This document shows, in pieces, positions 30,195 to 41,267 of a stretch of 41,311 nucleotides of DNA. The position numbers and the translations under genes were made by a program. The stretch's first letter is position 1, and each line of letters begins with the position of its first letter. Below the pieces are notes generated by a model. The model worked only from the letters and a program-made list of their open reading frames with translations, did not search any database and had not been told where the DNA came from. This stretch comes from Streptococcus suis (GTDB lineage Bacteria; Bacillota; Bacilli; Lactobacillales; Streptococcaceae), in NCBI RefSeq assembly GCF_024509555.1, contig NZ_JAMWEL010000020.1, positions 1-41,311 of the forward strand, in the 5' to 3' direction.

Positions 30195-31265
30195 ATGAGA
30201 CGCGAGTTATTATTGGAAAAAATTGATCAGCTGAAAGAAATTATGCCTTGGTTTGTTCTAGAATATTATCAGTCAAAATTGTCTGTGCCTTACAGTTTCA
30301 CAACCTTATATGAATACTTGAAAGAATACCGTCGTTTTTTTGAATGGTTACAGGATTCGGATTTGGTATCTGTGGAACGGATTGCTGACATTCCGTTGGA
30401 TATTCTGGAACATTTGACCAAAAAAGATATGGAAGCCTTCATTCTTTATCTGCGGGAGCGTCCCTTACTGAACGCCAATACCACGCAGAATGGTGTGTCA
30501 CAGACCACCATTAACCGTACCCTCTCGGCCCTTTCTAGTCTCTTCAAGTATTTAACCGAAGAAGTGGAAAATGAGCTGGGCGAGCCCTACTTCTACCGCA
30601 ATGTCATGAAAAAGGTGTCTACTAAGAAGAAGAAGGAAACCTTGGCAGCGCGGGCAGAGAACATCAAGCAAAAGCTCTTTTTAGGCGATGAAACTATGGA
30701 GTTTTTGGACTATGTGGACAAGGAATACCAGGTCAATCTCTCCAAACGTGCCCTCTCCTCCTTCCAAAAAAATAAGGAACGGGACTTGGCGATTTTGGCA
30801 CTTCTCTTGGCATCTGGTGTTCGTCTGTCTGAGGCGGTCAATCTGGACCTCCGTGATGTCAACCTCAAGATGATGATGATTGAGGTAACGCGTAAAGGTG
30901 GCAAGCGGGACTCAGTCAATGTGGCAGGATTTGCTAAGCCTTACTTAGAAGCCTACATGGGCATTCGCCAGCAACGCTACAAGGCTGAAAAAACGGATAC
31001 GGCCTTTTTCCTGTCTGAGTACCGTGGTCTGCCTAATCGCATCGACGCTTCTTCTATTGAGAAAATGGTGGCCAAGTATTCTGCGGACTTCAAGATACGG
31101 GTGACCCCCCACAAACTCCGTCATACCTTGGCAACTCGTCTCTACGACGCCACTAAGTCGCAAGTTCTGGTCAGTCATCAACTGGGTCACGCCAATACCC
31201 AGGTTACTGACCTCTATACCCATATCGTCAACGATGAGCAAAAAAATGCTCTGGATAAATTATAA
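30195..31265 (+). CDS. xerS: XerS tyrosine recombinase
   Basis: XerS alone resolves chromosome dimers at difSL in streptococci and lactococci. It is 356 residues from ATG 30195 (AGGAG six bases upstream; ATG 30192 is too close). The N-terminal SAM-like core-binding domain covers about 1-125 and the catalytic domain about 165-356. Catalytic residues are arginine in L-A-S-G-V-R-L-S-E, lysine in T-R-K-G-G-K-R, the box [10 protein letters not shown], histidine in Q-L-G-H-A-N and tyrosine in V-T-D-L-Y-T-H-I. The N-terminus ([19 protein letters not shown]) is characteristic. Confidence 0.97.
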   Translation: MRRELLLEKIDQLKEIMPWFVLEYYQSKLSVPYSFTTLYEYLKEYRRFFEWLQDSDLVSVERIADIPLDILEHLTKKDMEAFILYLRERPLLNANTTQNGVSQTTINRTLSALSSLFKYLTEEVENELGEPYFYRNVMKKVSTKKKKETLAARAENIKQKLFLGDETMEFLDYVDKEYQVNLSKRALSSFQKNKERDLAILALLLASGVRLSEAVNLDLRDVNLKMMMIEVTRKGGKRDSVNVAGFAKPYLEAYMGIRQQRYKAEKTDTAFFLSEYRGLPNRIDASSIEKMVAKYSADFKIRVTPHKLRHTLATRLYDATKSQVLVSHQLGHANTQVTDLYTHIVNDEQKNALDKL

Positions 31266-31328
31266 CTTTACGTAACATTAATTATGTAAAATCACAAGAA
31301 ATAGTAACAACCTGTATAAGTCAATGCT

Positions 31329-31371
31329 AAAAAACGTTCCAAAGTCAATCTCTGACTCTGGAACGTTTTTT
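31329..31371. terminator. bidirectional terminator between xerS and the giant surface protein gene
   Basis: AAAAAACGTTCC (31329-31340) and GGAACGTTTTTT (31360-31371) form a perfect stem, extended by AGTCA/TGACT inside, with T runs on both strands. Confidence 0.88.
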
Positions 31372-31419
31372 CTAATGATTTTTCGTCATATGAGGAATTT
31401 CCCTATTCTTCATTGAAGA

Positions 31420-34400
31420 TTAATCTTCGTTGCGACGACGCTTTCCTGCAATAGCAAGAGCTGCTACAAGCATAGCTACACCTAGCACACCGGTCGCAGA
31501 TGAAGTTTCACCTGTGTTTGGCAATTGAGCTTTACCTGCTTTTGGAGTTGCTGGTTGTCCTGGTTTAGCAGGAGCTGATGGAACTGGAGTTCCTGGACGA
31601 CCTGGCTCTGGAGTTGTAGGATTCGCAGGGATCTTACGATAGATATGAGTAGTATTACCATTCTCATCTGTAATTGTCTTACCTGTAAATTCGTAACCTG
31701 GAATTGACTTGTCTGGGGTTGTACCATCTTCTTGTGGGTTGATGATATTTCCATCTTCGTCAACGTGGTTGGTTACAACAGCTTTAACCTTACGGTAAAC
31801 GTGAGTTACATTGCCATCTTCGTCAACAGTAGTCTTACCTGTAAACTCATAACCAGGGATTGATGTATTTGGCTTAGTACCATCTTCTTTTGGTGAGATG
31901 ACATTACCTTCTTCATCAACGTGGTTAGTTACAACTGTTTTAGCTGGTGTTACAAGTTCATATACATAAGTTACAACTTTTGTACCAGCAGCCACGGCAC
32001 CCTCTGCAGAGTCTGAACTTACCAAATGACCATCTTCTGTTGTTTGACCAATTGTAAAGTCACCAGCAAGTACACGTTTGTAAACCGAATCACCTTTAAC
32101 AATATACAATGGATACTCATTGTCACCTTGTTTCGTATCATAAGATGTTCCGATTGTAGCACCTGCTGTATCTACTACAGATGATTTGAGTTCTACACCA
32201 TTTGTATCAACGTAAGTGATGACAACGTTAATTTTCTTACGGTATACGTGGGTTGTATTGCCGTTTTCATCTGTAGTTATCTTACCTGTGAACTCGTAAC
32301 CTGGGATTGACTTGTTAGGTGTTGTACCATCTTCTTGTGGTGCAATTGGGTTACCATTTTCGTCAACGTGCTTGGTTACAACTTTCTTAGCAGGTGTTAC
32401 TTTACGGTATACGTAAGTTACTACAGTTTCACCTTCGACAACTTTACCATTTTCAGTACCGTCAACACGAACAAGTTCGTATTCTTCACCATTAAATGTG
32501 ATTGTACCTGGCTTGTTATCGGTTGTATTGTATGGTGTATCTACATCTGATGATGGTGTATCTGTTACTGGAGTAGAGATAACTGTACCATCTTCAGTAA
32601 CATAGTTCACGACTACTGTACCCTTAGGAGATACTTTACGGTAAACGTGGGTTGTATTGCCGTTTTCATCTGTAGTTGTCTTACCTGTGAACTCGTAACC
32701 TGGGATTGACTTGTTAGGTGTTGTACCATCTTCTTGTGGTGCAATTGGGTTACCATTTTCGTCAACGTGCTTGGTTACAACTTTCTTAGCAGGTGTTACT
32801 TTACGGTATACGTAAGTTACTACAGTTTCACCTTCGACAACTTTACCATTTTCAGTACCGTCAACACGAACAAGTTCGTATTCTTCACCATTAAATGTGA
32901 TTGTACCTGGCTTGTTATCTGTTGTGTTGTATGGTGTATCTACATCTGATGATGGTGTATCTGTAACAGGTTTAGAGATAACTGTACCATCTTCAGTGAT
33001 GTAGTTCACAACAACTGTACCTTTAGGTGTTACTTTACGGTAAACGTGAGTTACATTGCCGTCTTTGTCAACAGTAGTCTTACCTGTAAACTCATAACCT
33101 GAGATTGAGGTATTTGGCTTCGTACCATCTTCTTGTGGTGAAATAGACTTACCATTCTCATCAACGTGGTTAGTTACAGGAGATTTAACTGCGCTAGATA
33201 CTTTACGGTATACGTAAGTTACTTGAGTTGTACCTTCAACAACAGAGCCATTTTCATTACCTTGTGTCAATACTGGAACAAGTTCATAGACAGAACCGTC
33301 AGCTGTAGTAATTGTAGTTGGTTTGTTATCTGTTGTATCGTAAGATGTACCTGTTGAAGTTGAGCTTGTGTCTTCTACTTGAGCAGCAATCACATTGCCT
33401 TCAGTGTCGATGTAGTTAACAACTACGTTACCCTTCACTTCTTCATATACGTAAGTCACTTGCTTGTCTTCGCCTGGAGTTACTGATCCATTTTCTTCAC
33501 CAGTAGTCAAGCTTGGAACAAGTTTGTAAGTCTTACCATCTTCAGTAGTGATTGTAGATGGTTTGTTATCTTCAGTTGTATATGTCTTACCTGGTTCAGC
33601 GTTCTCTTCATCCTTAACTGGAGATTTGATTACTGTACCATTTGTAGTTACATAGTTAACTGTTACTGAACCTGCTGGCTCGTAGACGTAAGTTACTTCT
33701 GTAGTACCTTCTACAACTTTACCAGTTTCGCTATCGCCAGCTTTCACTTCTTTGTAGAAGTATGTAACACCATTGTGTGTGATAACAGCTGGTTTGTAGT
33801 CAGTTGTGTCGTAGGCAGTATCAAGAGCAGCGTCAGTCGTATCATTAACTGAAGTTGCAATTGTTTCACCGTTAGTGTTTACGTAGTTCACAACAACGCT
33901 ACCGTTTGGATTTGGAGCTGGAGTGGTTACTTTTTGGTAAACGTAAGTTACTTGAGTTGTACCCTCAACAACTGAACCATTCTCATTGCCTTTAGTCAAT
34001 ACTGGAACAAGTTTGTACTCAGTACCATCTTCAGTAGTGATAGTTTCTGGCTTGTTATCTGTTGTATCGTAAGCTGTGCCTGTTGATGTAGATGCTGTAT
34101 CTGTTACAGGGGCTTTGATTACATTACCTTCAGTGTCGATGTAGTTAACAACAACGTCACCTTTCACTTCTTCGTATACGTAAGTTACTTTCTTGTCTTC
34201 GCCTGAAGTTACTGATCCATTTTCTTCACCAGTAGTTGAGCTTGGAACAAGTTTGTATGTCTTACCATCTTCAGTAGTGATAGTAGTTGGCTTGTTGTCT
34301 TCAGTTGAGTATGTCTTACCTGGTTTAGCATTCTCTTCATCCTTAACTGGAGATTTGATTACTGTACCGTCAGTTGTTACATAGTTAACTGTTACAGAAC

Positions 34401-37400
34401 CTGCTGGCTCGTAAACGTATTGAACAGTTGTAGTACCTTCAACAACAGTACCTTTCTCAGCAGCTGATGTATCTTTCACTTCTTTGTAGAAGTAAGTTAC
34501 ACCATCTTTAGTGATTGATGCTGGTTTGAAATCAAATGTTTCATAGACAGTTCCAGTAGTCGTTTCTGGTGTATCTACAACATCAGAAGCGATTTTCTTA
34601 CCTGCAGTATTGTAGTACTCAACCACAACGTTACCTGTCTTAGCTGCTGGAGTTACTTTTTGGTAAACGTAAGTTACTTGAGTTGTACCCTCAACAACTG
34701 AACCATTCTCATTGCCTTTAGTCAATACTGGAACAAGTTTGTACTCAGTACCATCTTCAGTAGTGATAGTTTCTGGCTTGTTATCTGTTGTATCGTAAGC
34801 TGTACCTGTTGATGTAGATGCTGTATCTGTTACAGGGGCTTTGATAACATTACCTTCAGTGTCGACGTAGTTAACAACAACATTACCTTTCACTTCTTCG
34901 TAAACGTAAGTGATTTGCTTATCTTCACCTGAAGTAACTGTTCCAGTTTCTTCACCTGTGGTCTTGTTTGGAACAAGTTTGTATGTCTTACCGTCTTCAG
35001 TTGTGATGGTTGTTGGCTTGTTGTCCTCAGTTGAGTATGTCTTACCTGGCTCAGCGTTTTCTTCATCCTTAACAGGAGTCTTGATAGGTGTACCATCAGT
35101 AGTTACATAGTTAACTGTTACAGAACCAGCTTGCTCGTAAACGTAAGTGATTTCAGTCGTACCTTCTACAACTTTACCAGTTTCAGCAGCCGAAGTTGCG
35201 TCTACTTCTTTGTAGTAGTATACTGTGCCATCTTCTGCTGTGATCTTAGCTGGTTTGTTATCAGTTGTGTCGTAGGCTGTACCTGTTGAAGTTGTCTTCG
35301 TATCCACTACTTGTGAAGCAATGACTTTGCCATCAGTATTTACATAGTTAACAACAACATCGCCTTTAACTTCTTCGTAAACATAAGTTACTTGAGTCAC
35401 ACCTGGAACAACATCGCCTGTTTCAGAACCTTGAGTAAGTTTAGGAACAAGTTTGTATGTCTTGCCATCTTTAGTTGTGATTGTTTCTGGCTTGTTATCA
35501 GTTGTGTCGTATGGAGTACCTGTTGAAGTTTCTGGTGTATCTGTCTCAGGATCTTTGATAACAGTTCCGTCAGTCGTTACGTAGTTAACAACAACTGAAC
35601 CTTTCACTTCTTTGTAGACGTAAGTTACTTCTGTTGTCTTACCTGCTTCAACTGTACCTTCTTCTGTACCGATTGTAGCTGTTGGGATCAACTCGTAAGT
35701 CTTACCATCTTCAGTTGTGATAGTTGTTGGTTTGTTATCTTCAGTTGAGTATGTCTTACCTGGTTCAGCGTTCTCTTCGTCCTTAACTGGAGATTTGATT
35801 ACAGTACCATCTTCAGTGATGTAGTTAACAACAACGTTACCAGCTTTTTCGTAAACATACTGAACAGTTGTTGTAGTTTCTGCTACTTTACCAGTTGTTG
35901 GTGCAGAAGAATCTTTCACTTCTTTGTAGTAGTAAACTGTACCATCTTCAGTAGTAATTTTCTCTGGTTTGTGGTCTTCATCTGTGTTGTAGACAGTACC
36001 AACAGACTTGTCATCTTCATCCACAACAGTCTTAGCAATAACTTCACCATCTGTGTTGTAGTATTCTACAACAACGTCAGATTTAACTTCTTCGTAGATG
36101 TACGTTACTTCGATAGTCTTACCTGCTTCAACGTCACCAGTTTCGTTACCTTTAGTCGCAGTTGGAACAAGTTTGTAAACTTTGCCATCTGTAGTAGTAA
36201 TCGTTTCTGGTTTGTTATCTTTTGTATCGTATGGACTACCTGGTTTTTGATTTGTTTCATCCTTAACTGGATCTTTGATGACTGTACCATCTGCCAATGT
36301 GTAGTTAACAACAACATTACCAGCTTTTTCGTAAACATAAGTAACTTCTGTTGTACCTTCTACAACCTTACCTGTTTCGTTTGAGCCAGCCTGAACTTCT
36401 TTGTAGTAGTACACATCACCAGTCGCATCTTCAACGATTTTCTCTGGTTTGTTGTCTTTTGTATCGTAGTCTGTTCCTGTTGATGTTGTCTTTGTATCTA
36501 CTACTTGGGTAGCAATTACTTTACCATCAGTATTTACGTAGTTAACAACAACATCACCTTTCACTTCTTCGTATACATATGTTACTTGAGTCACACCTGG
36601 AACAACATCGCCTGTTTCAGAACCTTGAGTAAGTTTAGGAACAAGTTTGTATGTCTTGCCATCTTTAGTTGTGATTGTTTCTGGCTTGTTATCAGTTGTG
36701 TCGTATGGAGTACCTGTTGAAGTTCCTGGTGTATCTGTCTCAGGATCTTTGATAACAGTTCCGTCAGTCGTTACGTAGTTAACAACAACTGAACCTTTCA
36801 CTTCTTTGTAGACATAAGTTACTTCTGTTGTCTTACCTGCTTCAACTGTACCTTCTTCAGTACCGATTGTTGCTGCTGGGATCAACTCGTAAGTCTTACC
36901 ATCTTTAGTTGTGATAGTTGTTGGCTTGTTATCAGTTGTGTTGTACTCAGTACCTGGTTTTTGATTTGTTTCATCGTTCACAGGATCTTTGATAACTGTA
37001 CCATCTTCGGTGATGTAGTTAACAACAACGTTACCAGCTTTTTGGTAAACATAAGTAACTTCTGTTGTACCTTCTACAACCTTACCAGTCTCAGGAGCTG
37101 AACCTGCTTGTACTTCGTCTTGTGGTAAGATGTAGTATACATCACCAGTAGCATCTTCAACGATTTTCTCTGGCTTGTTGTCAGTTGTGTTGTAGTCTGT
37201 ACCTGTTGAAGTTGTCTTAGTATCATCTACTTGTGAAGCAATAACTTTGCCATCAGTGTTTACATAGTTAACAACAACGTTACCTTTCACTTCTTTGTAG
37301 ACATAAGTGACTTCTTTTGTTTTACCTGCTTCTACAGTTCCAGTTTCATCACCAACTGTAGATGCTGGAACCAACTCATAAGTTTTACCTTCATCAGTAG

Positions 37401-40400
37401 TAATTTTAGTTGGTTTCAAGTCAGTTGTATCGTATGTTGAACCTGGTTTACCATCTTTAGTATCATCAACTGTGCTTGCTGTTGTAGCACCAGTATTTGT
37501 TGTACCTGAGAGTGGTTTACCATCTTCAGTGATGTAGTTCACGACAACGTTACCAGCTTCTTGGTAGACATAAGTGACGTGACTTGTCCCTTCGACAACT
37601 TTACCTACTTCTGGTGCTGAACCATCTTTAACTTCATTTTCAGGTAAGATATAGTAAGTTTTACCTGTTTCGTCATTAACGATTTTGTTTGGCTTGGTAT
37701 CTGTTGTGTCGTAGGCTGTACCTGTTTTAGTGATAACTTGGTCTGTTACATCGTCTGCAATTGTGTTGCCTTCTGTATCGACGTAATGTACGATAACATC
37801 ACCTTCAACCAACTTGTAAACATAAGTAATTTCTTGTGTTTCACCCGCAACAACTTTACCAGTTTCGTTACCTTGTGTCGCTGCTGGAACGAGTTTATAG
37901 ATTTTACCGTCTGCTTTTGTAATTGTTTCAGGTTTCAAATCTGTTGTGTCATAAGTTGTACCTGGTTTGCCGTTCTTCGTATCGTCAACTTCACTTTCAG
38001 TTGTTGTACCTGCATCAGTTACACCTGAAATTGGGTCCCCATTTTCATCAACATATTTAACAATAACACTACCAGCTTTTTCGTAAACGTAAGTTAACTC
38101 TTTTAGTGTATCTTGTGCTACAACACCTGTTTCAGCGTCAATCTTTTCAATCAAACGCTTCTCTGTATCAGTATTGCTTGAAGCAGGTTTAAGATTGGCT
38201 GTTGTTGTATCGATTTCTTTATAGTAGTAAACAGTACCATCTTCTGCTTTGAGACTTTCATAGCGAACAGGTTTTGTATCATACGCATCATCTGTATCCC
38301 CATGATCTACAACAACGTTCTTATCTGCAACCGTAGAACCATCTGCTGCTGTGAAGTTAGTGAGAGCAGTGCCATCTGATGTGATATAGTAAACATCAAC
38401 ACCACCTTTTTCTGCGTAGTAGTAATGCTGATTGTTCTCATTCGCAACCAACATGTTGAACATAGCGATGATGTTAGTTTGAACTCTAACTTCTCCATCT
38501 ATACCTGGAATTTTAAATACTATAGGATTTCCTTTAGCATCTACCTCCGTCTTACTATAAAGCCATGTACCTAATGGAGTTGGTTCAGCTGGATACCAGT
38601 CAACCATTGGATCATTCAAGTTGGGACTAATTTTATATGCGATTGTTGTAGCACGCTTACTGTTTGTATAGTAATTTTTTACGGTATGATTCCATGTTGT
38701 CAAGCCAGTAACTGCATCTGGTCCATCATTGGCACTAAGCGGCTCTGCCTCAGTAGATACAAATGTCAATAAGAACTTATTATCATCTGTGTTGATCTCT
38801 GTAGCATAATTTGCTCGAAGTTCTGCCAAACGACTAGCTTGTTGGTCACTTGATAAACTAGTATCGGCCTTGACCGCATCAATTTCAGCAAGATATTTAT
38901 CAATAATCGCAATACGACTTGAGAAATCTAATGCCTCTGCCCCACCATTTGTAACAAAATCTACAGCTGACATTGAATCGTAGTTTTTAAAGTTCTCAAT
39001 AAAATCTGGATGATCAGGGTTTATCATAAAGTTTACAAATCGAGCGGTACCATCTTCTTTTGTAATATAAATAACCCTTACTGTCTTAGGTCCAGGGAAG
39101 TATTGAATTAGGGGCGTACCAACAGTATAGTTCGTTGAAACTGGCGTATCTTTAATTACTGGTGCCTCAATCAATTCATAATTTGCAAACTCTGCTGCAT
39201 CAGAAATTGTAAAGGAATCACCAGAAACCAAAGCTAGATGGGTATAACTTGCAAGTAATTCTTCTGGACGTCGTTCAGTTTTTTTAACAAGATAGTCAGT
39301 AACCTGGGCTGGTAATATTGAGGGAGCCAAGCCAGTATAACTATTGTATGAAGAGGTATCAGATGTTAAAAGTGAATAGGCAACTTGACCCATCCCGTTA
39401 CCACCTTGGCCAGATCTGATATTCACATATCTAACACTTGTTTGTTGGCCAGTCGAATCCGTAAATGGCATCGTAGTTAACGACATCTGGAAAGTGAAAG
39501 TTCCTAGGTTTTTCGGTCCATTTGCAATAGTCTGGAATCGATGACGAGCAGTATTTTCAGGAATTGCTACTTCTTCAATAAATCCATTTTGTTTACTTAC
39601 CAAACGTGCGTATATTACGCCATCAGAGGCAGTACGATCCATTGAAAGGGTAATATAGTAATCCGTCCCGTAACGAAGATTATAAGAACCATCATTTGTT
39701 CCAGCTACACCTTTAGCTCCGTCATCTCCATCTCCTTCTTCGGATGACAAACTATAAATCAAGAACGTAATACGACCATCTGTAGGGTCAACAGCGTATC
39801 CAGCAGGAATACGTTGCTCTTGAGCTTTTGTCGAGGCTGTTATCGTTGCCGCATCTTTGTTGAGAACTTCTTCATTCTCTGTCCAGTAACCAGGTCTGTT
39901 AGTTGCATCGTTCAGATCAGTAACAGTTGTCAAAGCAATCTCAATAGCATCTGTTCCCAAGAACTTACGCAATTCAAGTACAAGTGCTTCAACGTTTGTA
40001 CGGACAGCATCGATCTGAGCATTAACAGATTCAAGTGTTGCTGCTGAATCGTTCAAGACTGCAGTCGCTTCTGTTGCAGTTAATTTAGTCGCTGCAGCAG
40101 CTGCTTTCAATGCAGTGTTGTCACTATCCGATGCTGCTACAAGTCGCTCAGCTTCGTTTGCCAATACTTCTGCTTCTGAAGTTACTTGCTCAAGAACTAC
40201 TTTTGCTTCTTCTACAGTAGCAGGTGTTTTTACTGTTTCAGTAACTGTTGCAGTTGCAGGTGTAGTTGCTTCTTCAGTCGCTGTTGTAGTTGGCTCAGAT
40301 GTTGTTGCTGCTTTTTCTTCAGCTTTCTTCACAACTTTAACAGTGACAATGTTTTCACCATTTTCAGTTACTACTTGAGAAACTTTTGCTGCTTGGCCAG

Positions 40401-40875
40401 TTGCCAATTCGTAACCTAATGGCAATTCTGTAGCTACTTCTACAGTTGATGTAGCTGTTGCTTCAGTTGTAGTTACAGTTGTTGTCTTCACATCTGCTTT
40501 TACTACTGTACCATCTTCCAATACGTACTGAACGATGTAGTTGATTGTAGCAGTACGTTCTGTGCTCACTACTGTTTCTGTAGATGAGCTTGTTGCAGTT
40601 TCAGCAGCTGAAACTAATGTTTCAGTCGTTGACGCTACTGTTGCTTCAGTGACAACTGCTTCTGAACTTGCAGACGAATCTGTAGATGAAGCGATTGTTG
40701 CTGTTGTCGCTTCTGATGAAGCTACTGTTGCTTCGGCCTGTGCTACTTGTGCCCCTGCACCTAGAGCAAGTGACATACCAAGCAAGACGCTGGCTGCACC
40801 AAAGTGATATTTACGGATTGAGAAATGTTGTCTCATACCGTACCAATCGAAAGACTTTTTCTTTGTTTTTTGCAT
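31420..40875 (-). CDS. giant LPXTG-anchored MucBP-repeat surface protein
   Basis: About 3,151 residues from ATG 40875 (GGAGG five bases upstream; a GTG at 40887 would place that site inside the gene). There is a YSIRK-type signal peptide (variant F-S-I-R-K, about 18-22, cleavage after about 48), then an alanine/threonine/serine/valine-rich helical region to about 310 and a globular N-terminal region of about 700 residues. About 24 MucBP-like repeats of 70-80 residues follow (V-V-N-Y-x-x-x-D-G … V-T-Y-V-Y), with five short 50-residue repeats (V-D-E-N-G … G-Y-E-F-T-G-K-T) near the end; counts are by eye. A proline-rich wall segment precedes L-P-N-T-G, a hydrophobic helix and K-R-R-R-N-E-D. Sortase A would link it to peptidoglycan. 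It is probably an adhesin (MucBP domains bind mucin in other species); the ligand here is unknown. Confidence 0.92.
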   Translation of the reverse strand: MQKTKKKSFDWYGMRQHFSIRKYHFGAASVLLGMSLALGAGAQVAQAEATVASSEATTATIASSTDSSASSEAVVTEATVASTTETLVSAAETATSSSTETVVSTERTATINYIVQYVLEDGTVVKADVKTTTVTTTEATATSTVEVATELPLGYELATGQAAKVSQVVTENGENIVTVKVVKKAEEKAATTSEPTTTATEEATTPATATVTETVKTPATVEEAKVVLEQVTSEAEVLANEAERLVAASDSDNTALKAAAAATKLTATEATAVLNDSAATLESVNAQIDAVRTNVEALVLELRKFLGTDAIEIALTTVTDLNDATNRPGYWTENEEVLNKDAATITASTKAQEQRIPAGYAVDPTDGRITFLIYSLSSEEGDGDDGAKGVAGTNDGSYNLRYGTDYYITLSMDRTASDGVIYARLVSKQNGFIEEVAIPENTARHRFQTIANGPKNLGTFTFQMSLTTMPFTDSTGQQTSVRYVNIRSGQGGNGMGQVAYSLLTSDTSSYNSYTGLAPSILPAQVTDYLVKKTERRPEELLASYTHLALVSGDSFTISDAAEFANYELIEAPVIKDTPVSTNYTVGTPLIQYFPGPKTVRVIYITKEDGTARFVNFMINPDHPDFIENFKNYDSMSAVDFVTNGGAEALDFSSRIAIIDKYLAEIDAVKADTSLSSDQQASRLAELRANYATEINTDDNKFLLTFVSTEAEPLSANDGPDAVTGLTTWNHTVKNYYTNSKRATTIAYKISPNLNDPMVDWYPAEPTPLGTWLYSKTEVDAKGNPIVFKIPGIDGEVRVQTNIIAMFNMLVANENNQHYYYAEKGGVDVYYITSDGTALTNFTAADGSTVADKNVVVDHGDTDDAYDTKPVRYESLKAEDGTVYYYKEIDTTTANLKPASSNTDTEKRLIEKIDAETGVVAQDTLKELTYVYEKAGSVIVKYVDENGDPISGVTDAGTTTESEVDDTKNGKPGTTYDTTDLKPETITKADGKIYKLVPAATQGNETGKVVAGETQEITYVYKLVEGDVIVHYVDTEGNTIADDVTDQVITKTGTAYDTTDTKPNKIVNDETGKTYYILPENEVKDGSAPEVGKVVEGTSHVTYVYQEAGNVVVNYITEDGKPLSGTTNTGATTASTVDDTKDGKPGSTYDTTDLKPTKITTDEGKTYELVPASTVGDETGTVEAGKTKEVTYVYKEVKGNVVVNYVNTDGKVIASQVDDTKTTSTGTDYNTTDNKPEKIVEDATGDVYYILPQDEVQAGSAPETGKVVEGTTEVTYVYQKAGNVVVNYITEDGTVIKDPVNDETNQKPGTEYNTTDNKPTTITTKDGKTYELIPAATIGTEEGTVEAGKTTEVTYVYKEVKGSVVVNYVTTDGTVIKDPETDTPGTSTGTPYDTTDNKPETITTKDGKTYKLVPKLTQGSETGDVVPGVTQVTYVYEEVKGDVVVNYVNTDGKVIATQVVDTKTTSTGTDYDTKDNKPEKIVEDATGDVYYYKEVQAGSNETGKVVEGTTEVTYVYEKAGNVVVNYTLADGTVIKDPVKDETNQKPGSPYDTKDNKPETITTTDGKVYKLVPTATKGNETGDVEAGKTIEVTYIYEEVKSDVVVEYYNTDGEVIAKTVVDEDDKSVGTVYNTDEDHKPEKITTEDGTVYYYKEVKDSSAPTTGKVAETTTTVQYVYEKAGNVVVNYITEDGTVIKSPVKDEENAEPGKTYSTEDNKPTTITTEDGKTYELIPTATIGTEEGTVEAGKTTEVTYVYKEVKGSVVVNYVTTDGTVIKDPETDTPETSTGTPYDTTDNKPETITTKDGKTYKLVPKLTQGSETGDVVPGVTQVTYVYEEVKGDVVVNYVNTDGKVIASQVVDTKTTSTGTAYDTTDNKPAKITAEDGTVYYYKEVDATSAAETGKVVEGTTEITYVYEQAGSVTVNYVTTDGTPIKTPVKDEENAEPGKTYSTEDNKPTTITTEDGKTYKLVPNKTTGEETGTVTSGEDKQITYVYEEVKGNVVVNYVDTEGNVIKAPVTDTASTSTGTAYDTTDNKPETITTEDGTEYKLVPVLTKGNENGSVVEGTTQVTYVYQKVTPAAKTGNVVVEYYNTAGKKIASDVVDTPETTTGTVYETFDFKPASITKDGVTYFYKEVKDTSAAEKGTVVEGTTTVQYVYEPAGSVTVNYVTTDGTVIKSPVKDEENAKPGKTYSTEDNKPTTITTEDGKTYKLVPSSTTGEENGSVTSGEDKKVTYVYEEVKGDVVVNYIDTEGNVIKAPVTDTASTSTGTAYDTTDNKPETITTEDGTEYKLVPVLTKGNENGSVVEGTTQVTYVYQKVTTPAPNPNGSVVVNYVNTNGETIATSVNDTTDAALDTAYDTTDYKPAVITHNGVTYFYKEVKAGDSETGKVVEGTTEVTYVYEPAGSVTVNYVTTNGTVIKSPVKDEENAEPGKTYTTEDNKPSTITTEDGKTYKLVPSLTTGEENGSVTPGEDKQVTYVYEEVKGNVVVNYIDTEGNVIAAQVEDTSSTSTGTSYDTTDNKPTTITTADGSVYELVPVLTQGNENGSVVEGTTQVTYVYRKVSSAVKSPVTNHVDENGKSISPQEDGTKPNTSISGYEFTGKTTVDKDGNVTHVYRKVTPKGTVVVNYITEDGTVISKPVTDTPSSDVDTPYNTTDNKPGTITFNGEEYELVRVDGTENGKVVEGETVVTYVYRKVTPAKKVVTKHVDENGNPIAPQEDGTTPNKSIPGYEFTGKTTTDENGNTTHVYRKVSPKGTVVVNYVTEDGTVISTPVTDTPSSDVDTPYNTTDNKPGTITFNGEEYELVRVDGTENGKVVEGETVVTYVYRKVTPAKKVVTKHVDENGNPIAPQEDGTTPNKSIPGYEFTGKITTDENGNTTHVYRKKINVVITYVDTNGVELKSSVVDTAGATIGTSYDTKQGDNEYPLYIVKGDSVYKRVLAGDFTIGQTTEDGHLVSSDSAEGAVAAGTKVVTYVYELVTPAKTVVTNHVDEEGNVISPKEDGTKPNTSIPGYEFTGKTTVDEDGNVTHVYRKVKAVVTNHVDEDGNIINPQEDGTTPDKSIPGYEFTGKTITDENGNTTHIYRKIPANPTTPEPGRPGTPVPSAPAKPGQPATPKAGKAQLPNTGETSSATGVLGVAMLVAALAIAGKRRRNED
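32243..33040 (-). repeat. two nearly identical 399-bp tandem units in the surface protein gene
   Basis: The unit at about 32243-32641 is repeated at 32642-33040; equivalent landmarks (for example TTACGGTATACG at 32402 and 32801) are 399 bases apart. Each encodes one long MucBP repeat plus one short repeat. Confidence 0.8.
35340..36835 (-). repeat. higher-order duplication of MucBP repeats, spacing 1,194 bp
   Basis: A stretch of about 300 bases at 35340-35640 recurs nearly unchanged at 36534-36834 (landmark ACCTGG at 35401 and 36595). The distance equals about five repeat units, so a block rather than a single unit seems to have been copied. Confidence 0.65.
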
Positions 40876-41267
40876 GTATACCTCCACAAAAATAAAAATC
40901 TAGTTCAAATAACATTCCAACTATCTGTGAAATCAAAATGTATAATTTTAAAAATAAAATCATAATTAATTTGTAACAAATTCGAAAAATCTTCATAGGG
41001 GAGAATTTTTTCTTATATTGCAAATTTTTTAAAAAATAATTTTGATGACAAATTAATTGATAATGCATTCGTTCTAGATACTATATGATATTAATTATAT
41101 CAAGAATAGTATAGCATTCTCCCCCTATATTTTCAAGAATTTCGCATTATTTTCAATATATTTTTGAATATCTTTTGAAAATATAGTAACCGCCCAATAA
41201 CAAGGTATCTATCCACTCACTCCTTCCTCCGGTATACTGTTATAAAAAACAAACTGGAGGATTTATT
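40876..41267. other. A+T-rich divergent promoter region
   Basis: No gene is supported. On the minus strand TTGATT and TGTTAT, 16 bases apart and within 60 bases of the surface protein start, are a weak promoter candidate. On the plus strand GGTATACTGTTATAAA (41231-41246) offers a -10 (TATACT, 41233-41238) for the gene starting at 41268. The rest is A+T-rich without clear structure. Confidence 0.4.

Noticed and set aside
35971..36384. Long plus-strand open frames (also 32335-32550, 32734-32949, 40115-40378) opposite the surface protein
   Set aside because: They mirror the codon pattern of the repeat gene, have low-complexity products and no ribosome sites.
32243..37900. Regular direct repeats that could suggest a CRISPR array or minisatellite
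   Set aside because: They are repeats of a single continuous reading frame on the minus strand and encode MucBP domains; units are too long and there are no spacers.
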